A DNA stretch of 63,598 nucleotides from Acidimicrobiaceae bacterium (GCA_024641655.1 JAHECR010000020.1:1-63598); one strand, 5' to 3'; positions 9,400-18,715 are shown, counted from the first letter of the stretch. Numbers and translations: made by a program. Notes: a model not told the origin generated them from the sequence alone.

Positions 9400-10131
9400 C
9401 TACCGCTGCTCGCCACGGCGGGCCGGGAGCCGTTTCGTCGCTTCGCGTCGCGAAAGCGGGGAGAGGCGGTCGCCATGGGCCACAACGAACGTCTCCACGG
9501 CGTCGGGGTCGGTCCACGAGTACTGCCGGAGGGCCCAACCGATCGCCTTGCGGATGAAGAACTCGCGGTCGTCGGCGCGTGCGAGGCAGTAGCCGAACAG
9601 CCGGTCGGTGTCGGTGGCTTCCTTCGCACCGAGCTGGTGCAGGAGGGCCGCACGCGCGATCCAGATGTCGTCGTCGGCGATCCACGCGTCCATCGCCGAC
9701 ACCAGGTCCGGGTGGGCACGGACCAACGGGCCGACCGTGTGGCTCGCGAGGTCGTCCACGGTGTCCCACCAGCTCTTCGAGCGGATGAGTAGCTCCACCT
9801 CCTCCAGCAACCCGGCCGAGGACACGGGCGCAATCGCCCCGAGCCGTCCTGCAGCTGCATACTGCAGCTCCCGTTCTGGGTCACCCCAGGCCGCCCGAAC
9901 GAACGCGACCACCTCGTCCTCGGTCGGTCGGCCCGCTGCTCGCAACGCAGCGCGCTCCAGGCGCCGACGCTGCGGGGCGGTGACGCCGAAGAACGCGAAC
10001 TGGTGCTTCATGTACGCGGCCATGGCCTCGGCTCGAACAGGATCGCCTGCAGCGGTGAACGCGTCGCGCAGATCGCGGCGGAAGCGTCGCGCCCACGGCA
10101 GCTCCCCTCGCGGTGTCGACCGGACCCTCAC
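9400..10131 (-). CDS. DNA alkylation repair protein, AlkD-like HEAT-repeat glycosylase
   Basis: 243 residues from GTG 10131. All-helical protein with the AlkD pattern: K-H-Q-F-A-F-F-G-V near 42-50, S-K-S-W-W-D-T-V-D-D near 118-127, and E-F-F-I-R-K-A-I-G-W-A-L-R near 187-199. In AlkD the W-D pair and the Arg in the last motif line the DNA-binding cleft. The family removes positively charged alkylated bases (3-methyladenine, 7-methylguanine). It sits immediately upstream of the APH-like kinase and divergent to a TesB gene. Regulation cannot be seen. Confidence 0.88.
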   Translation of the reverse strand: MRVRSTPRGELPWARRFRRDLRDAFTAAGDPVRAEAMAAYMKHQFAFFGVTAPQRRRLERAALRAAGRPTEDEVVAFVRAAWGDPERELQYAAAGRLGAIAPVSSAGLLEEVELLIRSKSWWDTVDDLASHTVGPLVRAHPDLVSAMDAWIADDDIWIARAALLHQLGAKEATDTDRLFGYCLARADDREFFIRKAIGWALRQYSWTDPDAVETFVVAHGDRLSPLSRREATKRLPARRGEQR

Positions 10132-10256
10132 GGCTCCAGTATCGGCGGTCGAACCCCGACCGGCCAGCCACGTCGGTGCGACCCCGCCTGCCCGACTCCA
10201 CTACGCTCCCGCACCGGGCCGCACTCGGCGGCAAACCACACCTTCGAGGGGGAACC

Positions 10257-11093
10257 GTGAGCGATCTACCCGACATCTTGACCTTGACCGAGGTCGGCGA
10301 CCACAAGTACCACGTCTTCCAGCCATCGGAATCGGCAGAGGGACGCGACGTCGTCTTCAGCGGCCAGCTCCTCGGCCAGATGATGATGGCCTCCGACAAG
10401 GTGGCCGGTAGCAGCAAGGACATCCGTTCGGTCCACGCGATCTTCGCCCGTGCTGGCACCTACACGAAACCGATCGAGCTCACGGTCGACTCGATGCAGG
10501 CGGGCCGCACCTGGGCGAGCGACACGGTCACCGCCATGCAGGACAAGCTCCTGTGCCGGGCCATGATCCTGATGAATGTCGTCGACGACGACCTGATGCG
10601 CCACGAACCCGCGATGCCCGACGTTCCCGGCCCCGGCGACCTCGCCGGGAGCGCCGGCCAGGCATTCCCCGGCTCGGAGCTGCGCGCCATCCCCGGCGAG
10701 CCCGAGGGCCCAGGCGGTGTGCCGATCGAGCGCCGCTGGCACCGGTTCGGTACCGCGCTCGACAGCCAGGCTGCCGGTCAGGCGATCCTCACCTGGGCGA
10801 CCTGCGGCCAGATCATCGGTCTGGGCATGCGGCCCCACCGTGACACCGTCAACATCCACGACGCCCACGTGAGCATCTCCACCGGGGTGATCGGCCACAC
10901 GATCCACTTCCTCGAGAGGTTCGACGTCTCGCAGTGGTTGCTCATCGAGGAAGAAGCCACCAAGGCCGCAACCGGTCGCGTCTTCGGCACCGGTCGGGTC
11001 TTCACCGAGGACGGCACGCTGGTCGCGATGTTCCACCAGGACTCGATGGCCAAGAGCGCTGCGGTGGCGCTCGACCCGAAGCGCTCGATGTGA
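10257..11093 (+). CDS. Acyl-CoA thioesterase, TesB-type
   Basis: 278 residues from GTG 10257, preceded by GAGGGGG at 10246-10252. Double-hotdog TesB architecture: V-F-S-G-Q-L-L-G-Q-M (residues about 31-40) in the first half, S-V-H-A-I-F-A-R-A-G near 61-70, and I-H-D-A-H-V-S-I-S-T-G-V-I-G-H in the second half. It hydrolyses acyl-CoA to free acid and CoA. The stop overlaps the GTG of the CoA-transferase gene by 4 nt (GTGA), so the two are translationally coupled. A very close paralogue type is at 28249-29133. Confidence 0.88.
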   Translation: MSDLPDILTLTEVGDHKYHVFQPSESAEGRDVVFSGQLLGQMMMASDKVAGSSKDIRSVHAIFARAGTYTKPIELTVDSMQAGRTWASDTVTAMQDKLLCRAMILMNVVDDDLMRHEPAMPDVPGPGDLAGSAGQAFPGSELRAIPGEPEGPGGVPIERRWHRFGTALDSQAAGQAILTWATCGQIIGLGMRPHRDTVNIHDAHVSISTGVIGHTIHFLERFDVSQWLLIEEEATKAATGRVFGTGRVFTEDGTLVAMFHQDSMAKSAAVALDPKRSM

Positions 11094-12262
11094 CCGAGTC
11101 GGCGGCGTCGGCCCCCGCCGGGGGTCGGCCGCTCGACGGGGTCGTCGTAGCGGACCTCACCCGGCTCCATCCCGGGGGCTACCTCACGCGCATCCTGTGC
11201 GACCTGGGAGCCGAGGTGCTGAAGATCGAACCGCCCGGCGGCTCACACATGCGAGCCGCCGGCGCGGGCGCGGACTACATGTGGGTCACCTTGCACCATT
11301 CGATGCGGTCGATGACGATCGACCTGCGCCACGAACGTGCCGCCGACGCGCTGACCGCGCTCGCCCCGATGCTCGACGTCATCGTCGAGTCCCACCCCCT
11401 GGGCCGGCTCGAGACCGCAGGTATGGGCTACTCCCAGCTCTCGGAGATCAACCCCAGGTTGATCTGGTGTTCGTTGACGTCCTGGGGACTCGTCGGGCCC
11501 TATGCCGAGCGGGGCGGCCACGAGATCAACTTCCTCGCGCACTCCGGCGTGCTCGATCTCATCACTCCCGACGATGCGGTCCCGAACCAGCCACCCCTGA
11601 TGATCGCGGCATCCCAGGGAGCCATGTGGGGCGCTATCGGCGTGCTGGCCGCCCTCGAGCAACGCCACCGCACCGGTCGTGGCCAGTGGGTCGACACGTC
11701 GATCACCGACGCCACCATGTGGCTGACATCGCAGGAGGTGACCCGCACGGCCCAAGGCATCGAGGCGTGGCCCGGCAGCTCCCCGGGGCGAACCTCCTAC
11801 CGGTGCGCTGACGGCCGCTGGCTGACGATGGCCTCGATCGAGGCTCGGACATGGCGGGCACTCGCGCTGGGACTCGGACTCGACGACCTGGCCGATTCGG
11901 TCGAGGGACGCCCGGCGCCCGAGGCCGATGTCCGTTCCCGCCTCGCGACTGCGATCGCCACCCGGCCCGCGTCGCACTGGATGGCCGCCATACCTGAGGC
12001 CAACCTCACGATCACCCACGCGGTCGATGATCTTGCCGGCGACGTTCACGTCCGGGCCCGGAAGAGCATCGTGGAGATACCCAACGGCGACCGCTCCGAG
12101 GTCGTGACGACGCTGCCGGTCCGCTTCGGCCCCGACGACGATCCGACCGAGTACACGACGCCTCCGCCGGCACCCGGCGAAGCGAGCGACGAGGTGTGGG
12201 AGCGAGCGGGCATCGACCCCGCTCATCTCGCGGCCCTCCAGGCCAGCGGGGTGCTCGGCTGA
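11090..12262 (+). CDS. Family III CoA transferase (CaiB/BaiF)
   Basis: 390 residues from GTG 11090. The N-terminal half has the family III pattern L-D-G-V-V-V-A-D-L-T-R, then I-L-C-D-L-G-A-E-V-L-K-I-E-P-P (about 34-48). The later G-Q-W-V-D-T-S-I-T-D-A motif ends in the Asp that corresponds to the covalent glutathione/CoA-ester nucleophile in formyl-CoA transferase. It moves CoA between carboxylic acids. Start and upstream stop overlap by 4 nt, so it is coupled to the thioesterase. Together with the acyl-CoA dehydrogenase 150 nt downstream, it suggests an acid activation and oxidation module. Confidence 0.88.
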   Translation: MTESAASAPAGGRPLDGVVVADLTRLHPGGYLTRILCDLGAEVLKIEPPGGSHMRAAGAGADYMWVTLHHSMRSMTIDLRHERAADALTALAPMLDVIVESHPLGRLETAGMGYSQLSEINPRLIWCSLTSWGLVGPYAERGGHEINFLAHSGVLDLITPDDAVPNQPPLMIAASQGAMWGAIGVLAALEQRHRTGRGQWVDTSITDATMWLTSQEVTRTAQGIEAWPGSSPGRTSYRCADGRWLTMASIEARTWRALALGLGLDDLADSVEGRPAPEADVRSRLATAIATRPASHWMAAIPEANLTITHAVDDLAGDVHVRARKSIVEIPNGDRSEVVTTLPVRFGPDDDPTEYTTPPPAPGEASDEVWERAGIDPAHLAALQASGVLG

Positions 12263-12267
12263 CGCCT

Positions 12268-12342
12268 GGTGTCAGACACTTGTCCGGACATCCGTACTGG
12301 TGTCAGACACTTGTCCGGACATCCGTACTGGTGTCTGACACC
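12268..12342. repeat. Palindromic intergenic repeat, copy A (two tandem 31-bp units plus inverted end)
   Basis: Two identical 31-bp units (12268-12298 and 12299-12329) each begin with GGTGTCAGACAC and contain the perfect palindrome TGTCCGGACA. They are followed by GGTGTCTGACACC at 12330-12342, the reverse complement of GGTGTCAGACACC. The repeat starts 5 nt after the stop of the CoA transferase. Related copies are at 24075-24106 and 26348-26399. The tandem units have no spacer between them, so this is not CRISPR. It may act as a terminator, a protein-binding site or a small mobile element. Confidence 0.9.
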
Positions 12343-12415
12343 GCGGCTCGCGTCGTCCTCGTCGATGGTCGCGTGCCAGACTGCGAGCGTCACAATGTAC
12401 TGTCGGAGAGCACGC

Positions 12416-13609
12416 ATGATCACCGAGGAAGCGGTTCGCCAGCGCACCCGAGCCGCGGTCGACGAGTTCGGGCATCTCGACGACTACGGGCTGCGCGGCG
12501 CACTGTTCGACGCCGGTCTGGCTCTCGTCCACTTTCCCGAGGGCAAGGGCGGCCTCGGGGTCTCCCCCCAGCTGCAGACCACGGTCGAAGCCACCATCCG
12601 AGCTGCCGGACGCGACATCAACCCCTTCGCCGTGAACCCGATCGGGGTCGGAATGGGCATGCCCACGGTGCTCACGTATGGCACCGAGGCGCACCACGCC
12701 AAGCATCTCCGACCGATGTACACCGGCGAGGACATCTGGTGCCAGATGTTCAGCGAACCGACCCACGGTTCCGACGTGGCGGGCCTCGCCAGCCGGGCGG
12801 TCCGCGATGGAGACGAGTGGGTCGTCAACGGCCAGAAGGTCTGGACCAGCCTGGCCCACTACGCCTCCTACGGCATGCTGCTGGTGCGCACGAACGCCGA
12901 CGTCCCCAAGCACAAGGGCTTGTCGTACTTCATCTTGGACATGCGTTCACCCGGTATCGAGATCCGGCCCCTGTTCCAGATGACCGGCGACGCGGAGTTC
13001 AACGAGATCTTCTTCACCGACCTGCGGGTGCCCCACTCGAACCTTCTCGGCGAGGTCGGTGACGGCTGGCGGGTCGCCACCACCACCCTCATGAACGAGC
13101 GGGTCGCGCTCGGCGGCAGCACCGCACCTCGGGGGGCGGGGCTCATCAAGAGCCTGGTGGACCTGTGGGAACAACGGGCGCCGTCCCTCGGCGACACCGA
13201 GCGTCGAGCGACCCGCGACCGAGTCAGTCGGTTGTGGATCGAAGCGGAGATCCTGAGGCTCACCACCCTGCGCGCCAGGGCCAACAGCACCGTCGGCAAC
13301 CCCGGACCGGAGGGATCGGTGGGCAAGCTCGCGTCGGCGGAGCTCAACCAACGCATCTACGCAGCCATCATCGATCTGATGGGCGCCGAGGCCATGCTCC
13401 ACGAGCCGGGGTACCCGCTCGTGCGCCATGAACGCGGGGAAGGAGCGGCCGACGCGTCCCTCTCCGGTCGATTCCTGCGGAGCCGGGCGAACACCATCGA
13501 GGGCGGCACCTCCGAGATCATGCGGAACATCCTCGGCGAGCGGGTGCTCGGTCTCCCTGGCGACATCCGTGTCGACAAGGCGGTCCCATGGAAGGACATC
13601 CCCGGCTGA
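12416..13609 (+). CDS. Acyl-CoA dehydrogenase
   Basis: 397 residues starting at ATG 12416. The frame is open upstream through the repeat, but that part is a translation of repeat DNA and was excluded. Standard ACAD layout: the middle beta-domain signature C-Q-M-F-S-E-P-T-H-G-S-D (near 105-116), W-V-V-N-G-Q-K-V-W-T-S (near 138-148), and a C-terminal N-T-I-E-G-G-T-S-E-I-M-R with the Glu of the usual (Y/E)EG(T/G) loop. It forms a trans-2-enoyl-CoA with FAD, passing electrons to ETF. The substrate chain is unknown. It follows the thioesterase/CoA-transferase pair on the same strand. Confidence 0.92.
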   Translation: MITEEAVRQRTRAAVDEFGHLDDYGLRGALFDAGLALVHFPEGKGGLGVSPQLQTTVEATIRAAGRDINPFAVNPIGVGMGMPTVLTYGTEAHHAKHLRPMYTGEDIWCQMFSEPTHGSDVAGLASRAVRDGDEWVVNGQKVWTSLAHYASYGMLLVRTNADVPKHKGLSYFILDMRSPGIEIRPLFQMTGDAEFNEIFFTDLRVPHSNLLGEVGDGWRVATTTLMNERVALGGSTAPRGAGLIKSLVDLWEQRAPSLGDTERRATRDRVSRLWIEAEILRLTTLRARANSTVGNPGPEGSVGKLASAELNQRIYAAIIDLMGAEAMLHEPGYPLVRHERGEGAADASLSGRFLRSRANTIEGGTSEIMRNILGERVLGLPGDIRVDKAVPWKDIPG

Positions 13610-13656
13610 GCCGACGTGCGGCAATCGCACCCCGCCGGGCCGGCGCGCAGACGACC

Positions 13657-14607
13657 TCAGGACCCGCCGAAGAGGCGAGCGGGGTTCGCGGTCAGCAACG
13701 TACGGATCGTTTCGGGTCCGACGCCGTACTGGCCGAGCAGATCGCTGAAACCGGTCATCAGGTACACCAGCGGCTCGGGCGCACCAACCTCGAACGCGCT
13801 GGGTTCACCGACGCGTGAAGACACCGAGTCCATGGACAAGAACAGGCGGTCCTGCAGGCCGTTGGCGATGAGGCCGGCGATGAGCGCGGCGCGTACGGTG
13901 TCGGGCAGGAAGATCTGCAGACCGCATCGGTCGAACGCCATGTTGACGCCGGTGCGCAGGATCCGCTCGTAGTACGAGTAGCTCGACCGCTTGTGGTCGA
14001 CATGGCCGATCATCACCTGCGCAGCCTCGGCACCGTTACTCGTGAGGATGCGTGCCTGCTCGACGCCCTGGCCACCCGAGGTGTGGGTGATGACCGGCAC
14101 CCCGGTCTTGGACTGCGCATGAGCGATGGCCTCGAAGGTCCGGACTTCGGTGGGAGTGATCTCGCCCTCGCCCGTTGCGCACTTGAGCACACCGGCTCGC
14201 ACGCCCGTGTTGCCGATCCCCTCGGTGATCTCGTGGACGAACAGATCGCTCAGCTCCTGCGCGGACATGTGCTTGAAGTACGACGGCTGGCCGTGGGACT
14301 CGGTGTAGAGGCCCGTCGAGCACACGATGTTGATCTGCGCGGCTTCCGAGGCCTCCTTCAGAAAGGCAGCATCTCGGTTGAGGTCGATCGGGGTGGCGTC
14401 GACGATCGTGTCGATGCCGACGTCACGGGCGGCGACGAGCTTGCCGACTGCGGTCGCCAGGCGATCGGCGCGGTCGTCGACGATCCGCGAGTCGAGGAAC
14501 TGTCCTTCGTTGGACATGCAGACGTGCTCGTGCATGAGCGTCACCCCCATCGCCTCTGTGGGGACGGGCCCGAGCACGGTGTTGGTGGTTCCTGGAACCT
14601 GCGTCAT
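13657..14607 (-). CDS. Phosphotriesterase-family metal hydrolase
   Basis: 316 residues from ATG 14607 (a GTG two codons earlier is also possible). It has the ordered metal ligands of the PTE family: H-E-H at 26-28, the Lys of G-V-L-K-C-A (the bridging carboxylated lysine), H in I-T-H-T, H in I-G-H-V-D-H, and Asp in S-M-D-S. Members include phosphotriesterases, lactonases and resiniferatoxin-binding-related hydrolases. A lactonase-like role is more likely than true phosphotriester cleavage in this context, but that is inference. Divergent to the acyl-CoA synthetase gene (51-nt gap). No signal peptide. Confidence 0.88.
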   Translation of the reverse strand: MTQVPGTTNTVLGPVPTEAMGVTLMHEHVCMSNEGQFLDSRIVDDRADRLATAVGKLVAARDVGIDTIVDATPIDLNRDAAFLKEASEAAQINIVCSTGLYTESHGQPSYFKHMSAQELSDLFVHEITEGIGNTGVRAGVLKCATGEGEITPTEVRTFEAIAHAQSKTGVPVITHTSGGQGVEQARILTSNGAEAAQVMIGHVDHKRSSYSYYERILRTGVNMAFDRCGLQIFLPDTVRAALIAGLIANGLQDRLFLSMDSVSSRVGEPSAFEVGAPEPLVYLMTGFSDLLGQYGVGPETIRTLLTANPARLFGGS

Positions 14608-14658
14608 GACCACTGTCTACCATGACGCAGGATCGACACCAGATGCCGGAAGGACCTC

Positions 14659-16194
14659 ATGGCCCGGACCGAAAACAGCGCCACGGCTGCCACGCTGACG
14701 GTCGCCGACCTGCTCCGAGTGAGCGCTCGGCGGTTCCCCGCGAGAACGGCCCTGTGCTGGCCAGAGGGCGCCGAAACCTTCGCGGAGCTCCACGTTCGCT
14801 CGAACCGCCTCGCCAATCTCCTCGGCTCGCTCGCGGCGCCCGGCGACCGGATCGCCATCGCCGCCGAGACCCGACGAGAGTACGCGGAGGTGCACTTCGG
14901 TGTCGCCAAGGCAGGCCTGACGTTGGTGAACCTCAACTGGCGGGCGCGGCCGGGCGATCTGCGGCCCCTGCTCGACGAGGCCGAACCCCGGGTCGTGTTC
15001 TACAGCGCCCATACCGCTGACCTCGCCGAGGCCCTCTCCGGGAGCGACGACGCAGCCATCTGGATCCAACTCGGCCACGACCTCGAGACGAGACTCACCT
15101 CGGCGGGGCCGGGGGACCCGCGCGTCGACCAGACCCGCAGCGCCGAGCACATCCACAACATCGTGTACACGAGCGGTTCCACCGGAGCACCCAAGGGGGT
15201 CGAGATCAGTCACCGGGCTGCCGTGGCCCGCGCCGCCGAGAAGGCCGCAGCGCTCTCGATCGTGCCCTCCGACGGGTACGCCCTGACCCTGCCGATGTTC
15301 CACATCGGTGGTGACGTACCGCTGTACACCGCCGCGCTGACGGGAACGCCGTTGGGGCTCGTGGCCTCGTCGGACCCGGCGCCGTTCGTCGACCTCGTCC
15401 GCACGCACGGCCTCACCATGCTCACCCTCGCCCCTGCGGGCCAGGTCCAACAGGCGCTCGCGGACCACCTGCGCCGGCACCATCGCGGCGCGCTGCCGCT
15501 GCGGGTGGCCGAGGGACAAGGCGACCCCGTTCCGGCCGAAATCCTGGTCGAAGCCACCGCACGCCTCGGGGTCCGCTACCGCGACAGCTACGGCATGTCG
15601 GAACTCTCGACGGTGCTCGGCCGCTGGGCCCCCGCCGGCGAGGCGCCCAGCCTCTGGAAGGACCCGCACCAGCTGGCCACCGTCGAGCTCACCGATGACG
15701 AGGGCGCCATCGTGGAACCGGCCGCGGCGGCGCAGGTGGGTGAACTCACCGTGCGATCACCGATGGTGGCAACGGGCTACTTCTCGCGGCCTGACGCCAC
15801 CGATGACGCCTTCACCGGTGGCTGGTTCCGCACCGGCGACCTGTTCACCCGCAGCCCCGACGGCAGCTACCGCTTCCTCGAGCGTCGTGCGTACGTCATC
15901 CGTTCAGGAGGCGAGAACGTCTACCCGGCGGAGATCGAGCAGGTGCTCGCGCGAGCGATGGGAGTTGCCGAGGTGTACGTGATCGGCGTCGACAACCGCG
16001 ACTTCGGACGCGTCCCGAAGGCGTTCATCGTCTCCGTCCCCGGCGCTGATCTCACGACCGAAGCACTCGACGCATTCGCGCGCGAACACCTCGCCGGGTA
16101 CAAACGCCCGCGGCACTGGGCCATCGTCGACGCTGCCGGGATCCCCCGATCGCCACTCGGCAAGGTGCTGCGCAAACAGCTCGAGGCGCTCTGA
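14659..16194 (+). CDS. Acyl-CoA synthetase, AMP-binding (ANL superfamily)
   Basis: 511 residues. All ANL core motifs are present: the P-loop Y-T-S-G-S-T-G-A-P-K-G near 171-181, Y-G-M-S-E near 311-315, T-G-D near 393-395, and the C-terminal G-K-V-L-R-K with the catalytic Lys of the adenylation half-reaction near 504. It makes acyl-AMP and then acyl-CoA. Substrate specificity cannot be read from sequence by eye. It lies divergent to the PTE-family gene and ends 17 nt before the convergent GDYXXLXY gene. Confidence 0.92.
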   Translation: MARTENSATAATLTVADLLRVSARRFPARTALCWPEGAETFAELHVRSNRLANLLGSLAAPGDRIAIAAETRREYAEVHFGVAKAGLTLVNLNWRARPGDLRPLLDEAEPRVVFYSAHTADLAEALSGSDDAAIWIQLGHDLETRLTSAGPGDPRVDQTRSAEHIHNIVYTSGSTGAPKGVEISHRAAVARAAEKAAALSIVPSDGYALTLPMFHIGGDVPLYTAALTGTPLGLVASSDPAPFVDLVRTHGLTMLTLAPAGQVQQALADHLRRHHRGALPLRVAEGQGDPVPAEILVEATARLGVRYRDSYGMSELSTVLGRWAPAGEAPSLWKDPHQLATVELTDDEGAIVEPAAAAQVGELTVRSPMVATGYFSRPDATDDAFTGGWFRTGDLFTRSPDGSYRFLERRAYVIRSGGENVYPAEIEQVLARAMGVAEVYVIGVDNRDFGRVPKAFIVSVPGADLTTEALDAFAREHLAGYKRPRHWAIVDAAGIPRSPLGKVLRKQLEAL

Positions 16195-16211
16195 CGGGGG
16201 CGTTCGACGCG

Positions 16212-16676
16212 TTAGCGGCGCTCGAGATCGACCAGCACGGCGCGACACGACCCGGTTACGTCGAGCACGGCCAAGTGCTCGGCAAGGTTGCCGAGCGTTT
16301 GAGCCCGCTCCTCGCTCAGGAAGATCTGTTCCAGGTCGGGGAAGTCCAGCGTCGACCCCCACTGGCGGCCGCGGATGCAGAACTCGTCGTCGGCCAGGTG
16401 GGGCCTGTCGGTCGACACCCGCAAGAGGCGACCGGGCCGCTCGTCGGCGAACACCACGTACACCAAGGTCGGATCGTTGCGGTACGGCACGTCGGCGGGA
16501 AGCGACACGTCGTATCGCAGATCGACGTAGTTGCCGCGGAACAACGAGAGCGGATCGACCGGCAGCACCGCCAACGTGTGCTCCGAGCCCGTCGCCCGCA
16601 CCCACAGAGGCGGACCGGCCGCGGCCACCATGGCGAGCAACCCCACGACCACAGCGGCGAGCTGGCGGCGGTTCAC
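16212..16676 (-). CDS. GDYXXLXY-domain membrane-anchored protein
   Basis: 154 residues from GTG 16676. One N-terminal hydrophobic segment (about 6-24) acts as signal or anchor. The body then has G-N-Y-V-D-L-R-Y near 52-59, matching the GDYXXLXY domain with Asn at the second position. The GTG overlaps the stop of the DUF2157 gene (GTGA), so the two are translationally coupled. This pairing of a DUF2157 polytopic protein with a GDYXXLXY protein is recurrent in bacteria, but its function is unknown. Most of the protein should lie outside the membrane. Confidence 0.85.
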   Translation of the reverse strand: MNRRQLAAVVVGLLAMVAAAGPPLWVRATGSEHTLAVLPVDPLSLFRGNYVDLRYDVSLPADVPYRNDPTLVYVVFADERPGRLLRVSTDRPHLADDEFCIRGRQWGSTLDFPDLEQIFLSEERAQTLGNLAEHLAVLDVTGSCRAVLVDLERR

Positions 16677-17890
16677 GAAATGCCTCCGGCAGGATCGACG
16701 AGATCTCGGCGCTTGCGCTCGATCACGACGGCCACCGCCACGAGCAGCGCTCCTCCGAGCAGGAAGGCCACCGATGTCGGCAGCGCACCCGCGACCCGCC
16801 CGATGTAGGCCGCCATCACCAAGACGCCGATCGAGCCCAAGCCGACGTTCACCAGCGCCCGGACCTCGTATCGCCTTCCGGCCACGACCGTCGCGAGGGC
16901 GAGACCCAGAACCCCCAGGCCATAGAGGAAGAAGAGGGTCTCCGAACGAGCGAACGGTTCGGCGAGCCACGGCAGCGACCGGAACTCCCCGAGTCTGCCC
17001 GGCGCGTCGTCTTGTCGACCGACCTGCGGGAGCAACACCGCGAGCAGCCCGAGGAGCATCGCGACCGCGTATCCCAGCAACTCCCTACGCGTCCGCCACC
17101 ACATCGCCGCGACGACGCCGACCGCGGCCAGCACCACAACGAGGTGGAACAGCCTGAAGTCGATCTCGAACATGGCGGCGAACGTGACCGGGTGAAACGT
17201 CGAGATCACCAGCGGCGCCGCGATCATCGCCACCCCGCTCACCCGGGCGGGCGTCGCCAGGTACTCGCCCTCGGTGTGCGTCACCAGCGCAGCGCCGGCG
17301 ACCATCGCGAGGCCGACCAGGCTGAGCAAGGGGCGGATGCCGCCTGCGTCCCACAAGAACGCTCCCTGGTCGAAGAACTGCGAGTCGGGTACCGACAACC
17401 ATCCCAACGTCAACAACGCCAGCACGACCGCGAGCCACCCCAGGGGGAACGAAGGGGCGGTCCGCCCGACTGCGAGCACGGCGACGAGCCACAACACGGT
17501 GCCCTGCCAGTAGTTGAGCGGGAGGTTGAAGATCTGCCCGATCAGGAAGACGTTGACCCCGACGGTGACCGCGCTGAGGAACCAGAGGCCGTGAGACACG
17601 ACCCGCAGCCGCTGACGGTCCGCGGCCACGGCGCCCGCAACGACGAGCAGGTAGACCGCGACGAGCAACAGCATCCGGCGTACCGGCGACTCGTCGTCCC
17701 AGTGGCTCGCGATGAACAGGAAGAGCCCTCCACCCGTCAGCAGCGCGCCGACCGACACGAACAGGCTCACGATCGCCCGCGACCGCGTGCCGCGTTCCTG
17801 CTCGTCGAGCGTCTCGCCGAGGCGGGCGCGCAAGTCGTCGCTGATCAGGCCTTGCTCGGCCCACATGGCGAGTGCCTTGCGCGCATCCAT
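16673..17890 (-). CDS. DUF2157 polytopic membrane protein
   Basis: 405 residues from ATG 17890; an upstream in-frame ATG at 17917 has no support. A short soluble N-terminus begins M-D-A-R-K-A-L-A-M-W, followed by E-Q-G-L-I-S-D-D, as is usual in DUF2157 proteins. About twelve hydrophobic helices follow. Its function is unknown. It is coupled by a 4-nt overlap to the GDYXXLXY partner downstream, so the two probably form one membrane complex. It is the fourth gene in a minus-strand run beginning at 20859. Confidence 0.87.
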   Translation of the reverse strand: MDARKALAMWAEQGLISDDLRARLGETLDEQERGTRSRAIVSLFVSVGALLTGGGLFLFIASHWDDESPVRRMLLLVAVYLLVVAGAVAADRQRLRVVSHGLWFLSAVTVGVNVFLIGQIFNLPLNYWQGTVLWLVAVLAVGRTAPSFPLGWLAVVLALLTLGWLSVPDSQFFDQGAFLWDAGGIRPLLSLVGLAMVAGAALVTHTEGEYLATPARVSGVAMIAAPLVISTFHPVTFAAMFEIDFRLFHLVVVLAAVGVVAAMWWRTRRELLGYAVAMLLGLLAVLLPQVGRQDDAPGRLGEFRSLPWLAEPFARSETLFFLYGLGVLGLALATVVAGRRYEVRALVNVGLGSIGVLVMAAYIGRVAGALPTSVAFLLGGALLVAVAVVIERKRRDLVDPAGGIS

Positions 17891-17932
17891 GGCGCGACAG
17901 TAGCCCTGCCACGCCATCTCGGGACGCGACGC

Positions 17933-18715
17933 TCAGCGCCGCATGTTCAGCACGGACTTCGCAGTGCGACCCACCCGGCGGGAGCGGTCGAACACCACCG
18001 CCTCGCTGACTCCGACGCCGTCGTCGCCCAGGCGGATCATCGATGCGATCGCGATCCACTCCCCCACCGGCTCACGTTCGACCTGCAGCGAGACCTCGGG
18101 GTTGATCGAGATCCAGTCGGGGCCGAGGCGCTGAGCCGAGCTCGACACGAAGTCGGCAACGGACGCGAGGCGCACGAACGGTGTGGGGGTCTCGCCGGCC
18201 ACGAGCGGCTCCGACAGACGGAGCCACGTGAGCGACCGGAGACCGTCGACCGCTCGTTCCCGGCGGACCTCGAGGCAACCATCGAATCGGGTGTGGCCCA
18301 ACTCCGGGTAACCGGCCCCACTGTCGGGAAACGGGGGCGCCTCGTCCTGCGGATACAGCGGCGCGACCAGTTCATCGGGCACGAGTCCGGGTACGACACG
18401 GATTCGTGTGGCGACGGCCCGGCTGACCGCCATGCCCTCGACCATGATCACCGCTTCCAGGCTCTGTACCCGCCTCCCGTCACGCAGGGGCCGGGCCACG
18501 ACCGTCATCGGCACGAGCGGCACGGGCCGGCTGAGGTCGACGGTCAAACGGGTGAAGCGCATCGGTGCGGCGCTGGGCACCCGCTCCAGGCACCGAGCCA
18601 TCAGGCCCAAGACGGCGCCGCCGTGTTGTTGATCGTCGAACCACGGGCCACGCGAATAGTCGGTGGGAACCACCTGGTCGCCCTCGATGCGATAGGCGAA
18701 GATCTCGTCGGCCAT
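17933..18715 (-). CDS. Thioesterase family protein (double hotdog)
   Basis: 260 residues from ATG 18715. Similar in layout to the gene at 4098-4916: G-P-W-F-D-D-Q-Q-H-G-G-A-V near 24-36 in the first hotdog and I-S-I-N-P-E-V-S-L-Q-V near 202-212 in the second. Probably an acyl-CoA thioesterase-like enzyme; catalytic residues cannot be assigned with confidence. It lies 42 nt from the DUF2157 gene and 70 nt from the MFS gene on the same strand, so a common transcript with the TesB gene at 20020-20859 is possible. Confidence 0.78.
   Translation of the reverse strand: MADEIFAYRIEGDQVVPTDYSRGPWFDDQQHGGAVLGLMARCLERVPSAAPMRFTRLTVDLSRPVPLVPMTVVARPLRDGRRVQSLEAVIMVEGMAVSRAVATRIRVVPGLVPDELVAPLYPQDEAPPFPDSGAGYPELGHTRFDGCLEVRRERAVDGLRSLTWLRLSEPLVAGETPTPFVRLASVADFVSSSAQRLGPDWISINPEVSLQVEREPVGEWIAIASMIRLGDDGVGVSEAVVFDRSRRVGRTAKSVLNMRR

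Noticed and set aside
12268..12329. Possible CRISPR array (two 31-bp direct repeats).
   Set aside because: The two units touch each other with no spacer, no third unit follows and no cas gene is present. It is part of a dispersed palindromic repeat.
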